Source: Sipunculus nudus | Lineage: Eukaryota; Annelida; Sipuncula; Golfingiida; Sipunculidae | Reading direction: 5' to 3' | Length of the DNA: 64,000 nucleotides | Assembly (NCBI GenBank): GCA_026874595.1 | Contig: CM049311.1 | Span: forward strand, 32,879,176-32,943,175 | Part shown: positions 62,151 to 64,000 of the stretch, in pieces | Layout: the number at the start of each line of letters is the position of its first letter | How positions within the stretch are numbered: the stretch's first letter is position 1 | The notes under the pieces: model-generated | The model's database searches: none | What the model was told of the DNA's origin: nothing | What the model saw: the letters and a program-made list of their open reading frames with translations, nothing else | Translations under genes and position numbers: made by a program

Positions 62151-63514
62151 ATGTGTGTATATTAGATTTTTAAAAGTTGTCACACCTTTAACTACCCTTC
62201 CACGCCTGCGAATCATCCTCACACCAGCAGATGAATTGACGCCGTTGTATAAAACTCACTCAGAAATTATAGAGAAGGAAACGGCAAAAGATGCAGAATC
62301 CGGCGCTGTTTCTCAAATTTTGATATATCGCCCAAACGTGCTATGTCAGTAAACAATCGTCCATGTCCCCCAAGGAACAAGTGCGTCGTATGTAAGGGTG
62401 TATCAACATATGTGTCGGGTCAAACATACTCAAGCCCGCGGAGTGGAAATATCACTTACAAACATTTTTAATACTGAAGGTACATAGTGATTAAAGAACA
62501 GAGAATATTATGGGTATAACAAAATTAAACTAATCTTATAGTTAAATATCATAATTATTTAAACACTCTTGACGCAGAGGTTAAACACTGCGGTCGTCCC
62601 AGGACTCCTTTCGTGTATCGATCCGCTGCTTTGTAGGCCTTTGTAAGGTTCTCTGGGTCTGAACAGCAGAGGGCGCACCGAGGAAAACGTTATCAGACCA
62701 AAGAGACCATGGTATCGCATTGTGCATTCAGCTCCAAATTTGAAACATGCGAACCCGTTAGCGTTGGTCTGATAACACAGTTTCTGACACAAGGCCAAGA
62801 TGTAGACCAACGATAGCGGGTATAATTTTTACACACGGAATAATATGTCACGTAGTATATATATATATATATATATGTGGAAGGAGAAATGGTTCACTCT
62901 AGTTCAGATGTCCTGTGACTAGGCCGAGAATTATTTGCACGGAATGACCTATATATACCTTCATCATTGCCTTGAGCGCGGGTCACTGAAATACGTCATG
63001 AGCAACGCAATGGATATTTCTGGCTTAGATATAAGATTAAAACTATGTCAAATTTCCCCATACATGTACATGCTTAATAATCTTATTCATATACCTATGA
63101 TTTGATATTTTTTTTTCTCGTACTCACTCGTTTGTTTTTAGGTGACTCCGTCGTCTGTATACTCTAAAATAATTTTTTTTTAAGTTTTATAATTGCATTT
63201 CAAACATGAAAGATAAGTGATTGGTCAATAAACAAGAAGTTGCCTTGGGATATTTTTTAGAATATTTGGTATATACTTTATGGGGTTTCAGTATTTCAAC
63301 GGACCAAGTCTTAGTGTAAAATGAATGCAGACGTCGGTGCTTACTTAAAACGAATGGGCGCTCTCAGTCAAGGTTTTCTCCCCCAGTGTTCACATGCATC
63401 AACATGTGTGCCCTGTCAACCATAAAAGAAACGAATCACGGTTCGTTAACCCGAGACCTTGACAAGGACAGCGTTTTCATTAAGACATAAAATTGAAAAT
63501 GGGGTTTAAGTGAC

Positions 63515-63582
<68 letters not shown>

Positions 63583-64000
63583 CATCTATTTAAGAACATT
63601 CATCCTTTTCACAAATGATGGATGATTAACACGAATAGCCCAAGACCTATAACTCGTATAACTATAGTTTGACTTTTTTCACGTGTTCCATTATAATATG
63701 AGAACAATGGCAGTAGTCTTTACGCTCTTTACACATCGCTTTACCTACATGCCTACTTCCTATATATCAGTACCTTCTTTAGTAGCGTAAGATTTCCGCT
63801 GACGCGAGAGCGTATAATCTTAGTAATCTTAATCAGGGGCGCCATGCCCCCTCCCTGATTTGCATGGAACATTGATGATAAAGTTTTCTTAATTTCCAGA
63901 CACTAAACAAGTCTTAATGGAAATGAAAGTCTAGCTGAAATTTACTTAACTTTTACGGTTTGTTTAATTTTTTGTAATCTTTCTTTGTAAGAAGTTCTAT
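62151..64000. other. Right-end intergenic DNA
   Basis: No splice-supported exon seen. The short frames at 62131-62352 and 62559-62810 lack motifs. A (TA)n run lies at 63517-63580. Confidence 0.35.
63723..63813. mobile_element. Short TACGCTCT-ended element
   Basis: About 91 bp bounded by TACGCTCT and its inverse AGAGCGTA, containing CGCTTTACCTACATGCCTACTTCC and GTAAGATTTCCGCTGACG. Both parts are present, farther apart, at 40851-41553. Confidence 0.5.

Overview
The window is eukaryotic DNA, AT-rich, with long introns, (TA)n tracts and many dispersed and tandem repeats. Gene content and repeat style suggest a marine invertebrate, most likely a lophotrochozoan such as a mollusc. This is inference: no species-diagnostic gene is present.

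Two intact protein-coding genes can be assembled exon by exon with clean GT-AG junctions and matching phases. (1) Plus strand, 1-11483: ALDH16A1, a two-domain aldehyde dehydrogenase superfamily protein. Thirteen exons are visible and the gene enters from the left edge, so only the N-terminal tip is missing (781 residues visible). (2) Minus strand, 42005 down to 21326: UFSP1, a UFM1-specific cysteine protease of 243 residues in five exons, with a last intron of about 10 kb. The two genes are convergent; 11.5-21.2 kb between them holds UTR, intergenic DNA and repeats.

Three large repeat blocks lie between 17 and 35 kb: 17.1-20.7 kb (278-bp units), 22.3-25.2 kb (180-bp units) and 32.7-34.9 kb (280-290-bp units). 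The last two lie inside UFSP1 introns 4 and 3; the first is downstream of the gene. All three carry a hairpin near one end and a hairpin followed by CTAG|T at the other, with a tandem array between. That is the layout of non-autonomous Helitron/Helentron-type elements, and a fourth, short relative sits at about 28.88 kb. Smaller elements include a tRNA-derived SINE cluster (1.8-2.4 kb), CAGGG-type TIR elements, a TA-flanked MITE and foldback elements.

Right of UFSP1 (42-57 kb), three further gene-like structures are supported mainly by splice-phase consistency. They are an unrecognised plus-strand set of exons at 45.6-47.0 kb with interruptions; a five-exon plus-strand gene remnant at 50.6-53.9 kb with two in-frame stops and one frameshift, faintly like CARF-type or transposase-derived DNA-binding proteins; and a minus-strand pair of exons at 54.8-55.3 kb with a possible 5' UTR exon near 56.2 kb. 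ALDH16A1 and UFSP1 read cleanly, so the lesions in the other models are probably real decay and not general sequence error.

The right end (57-64 kb) is repeat-dominated: a 23-bp satellite of about 44 copies (60.8-61.85 kb), (TA)n microsatellites and copies of dispersed families also seen inside the two genes. No rRNA, functional tRNA, CRISPR or prokaryotic feature is present.
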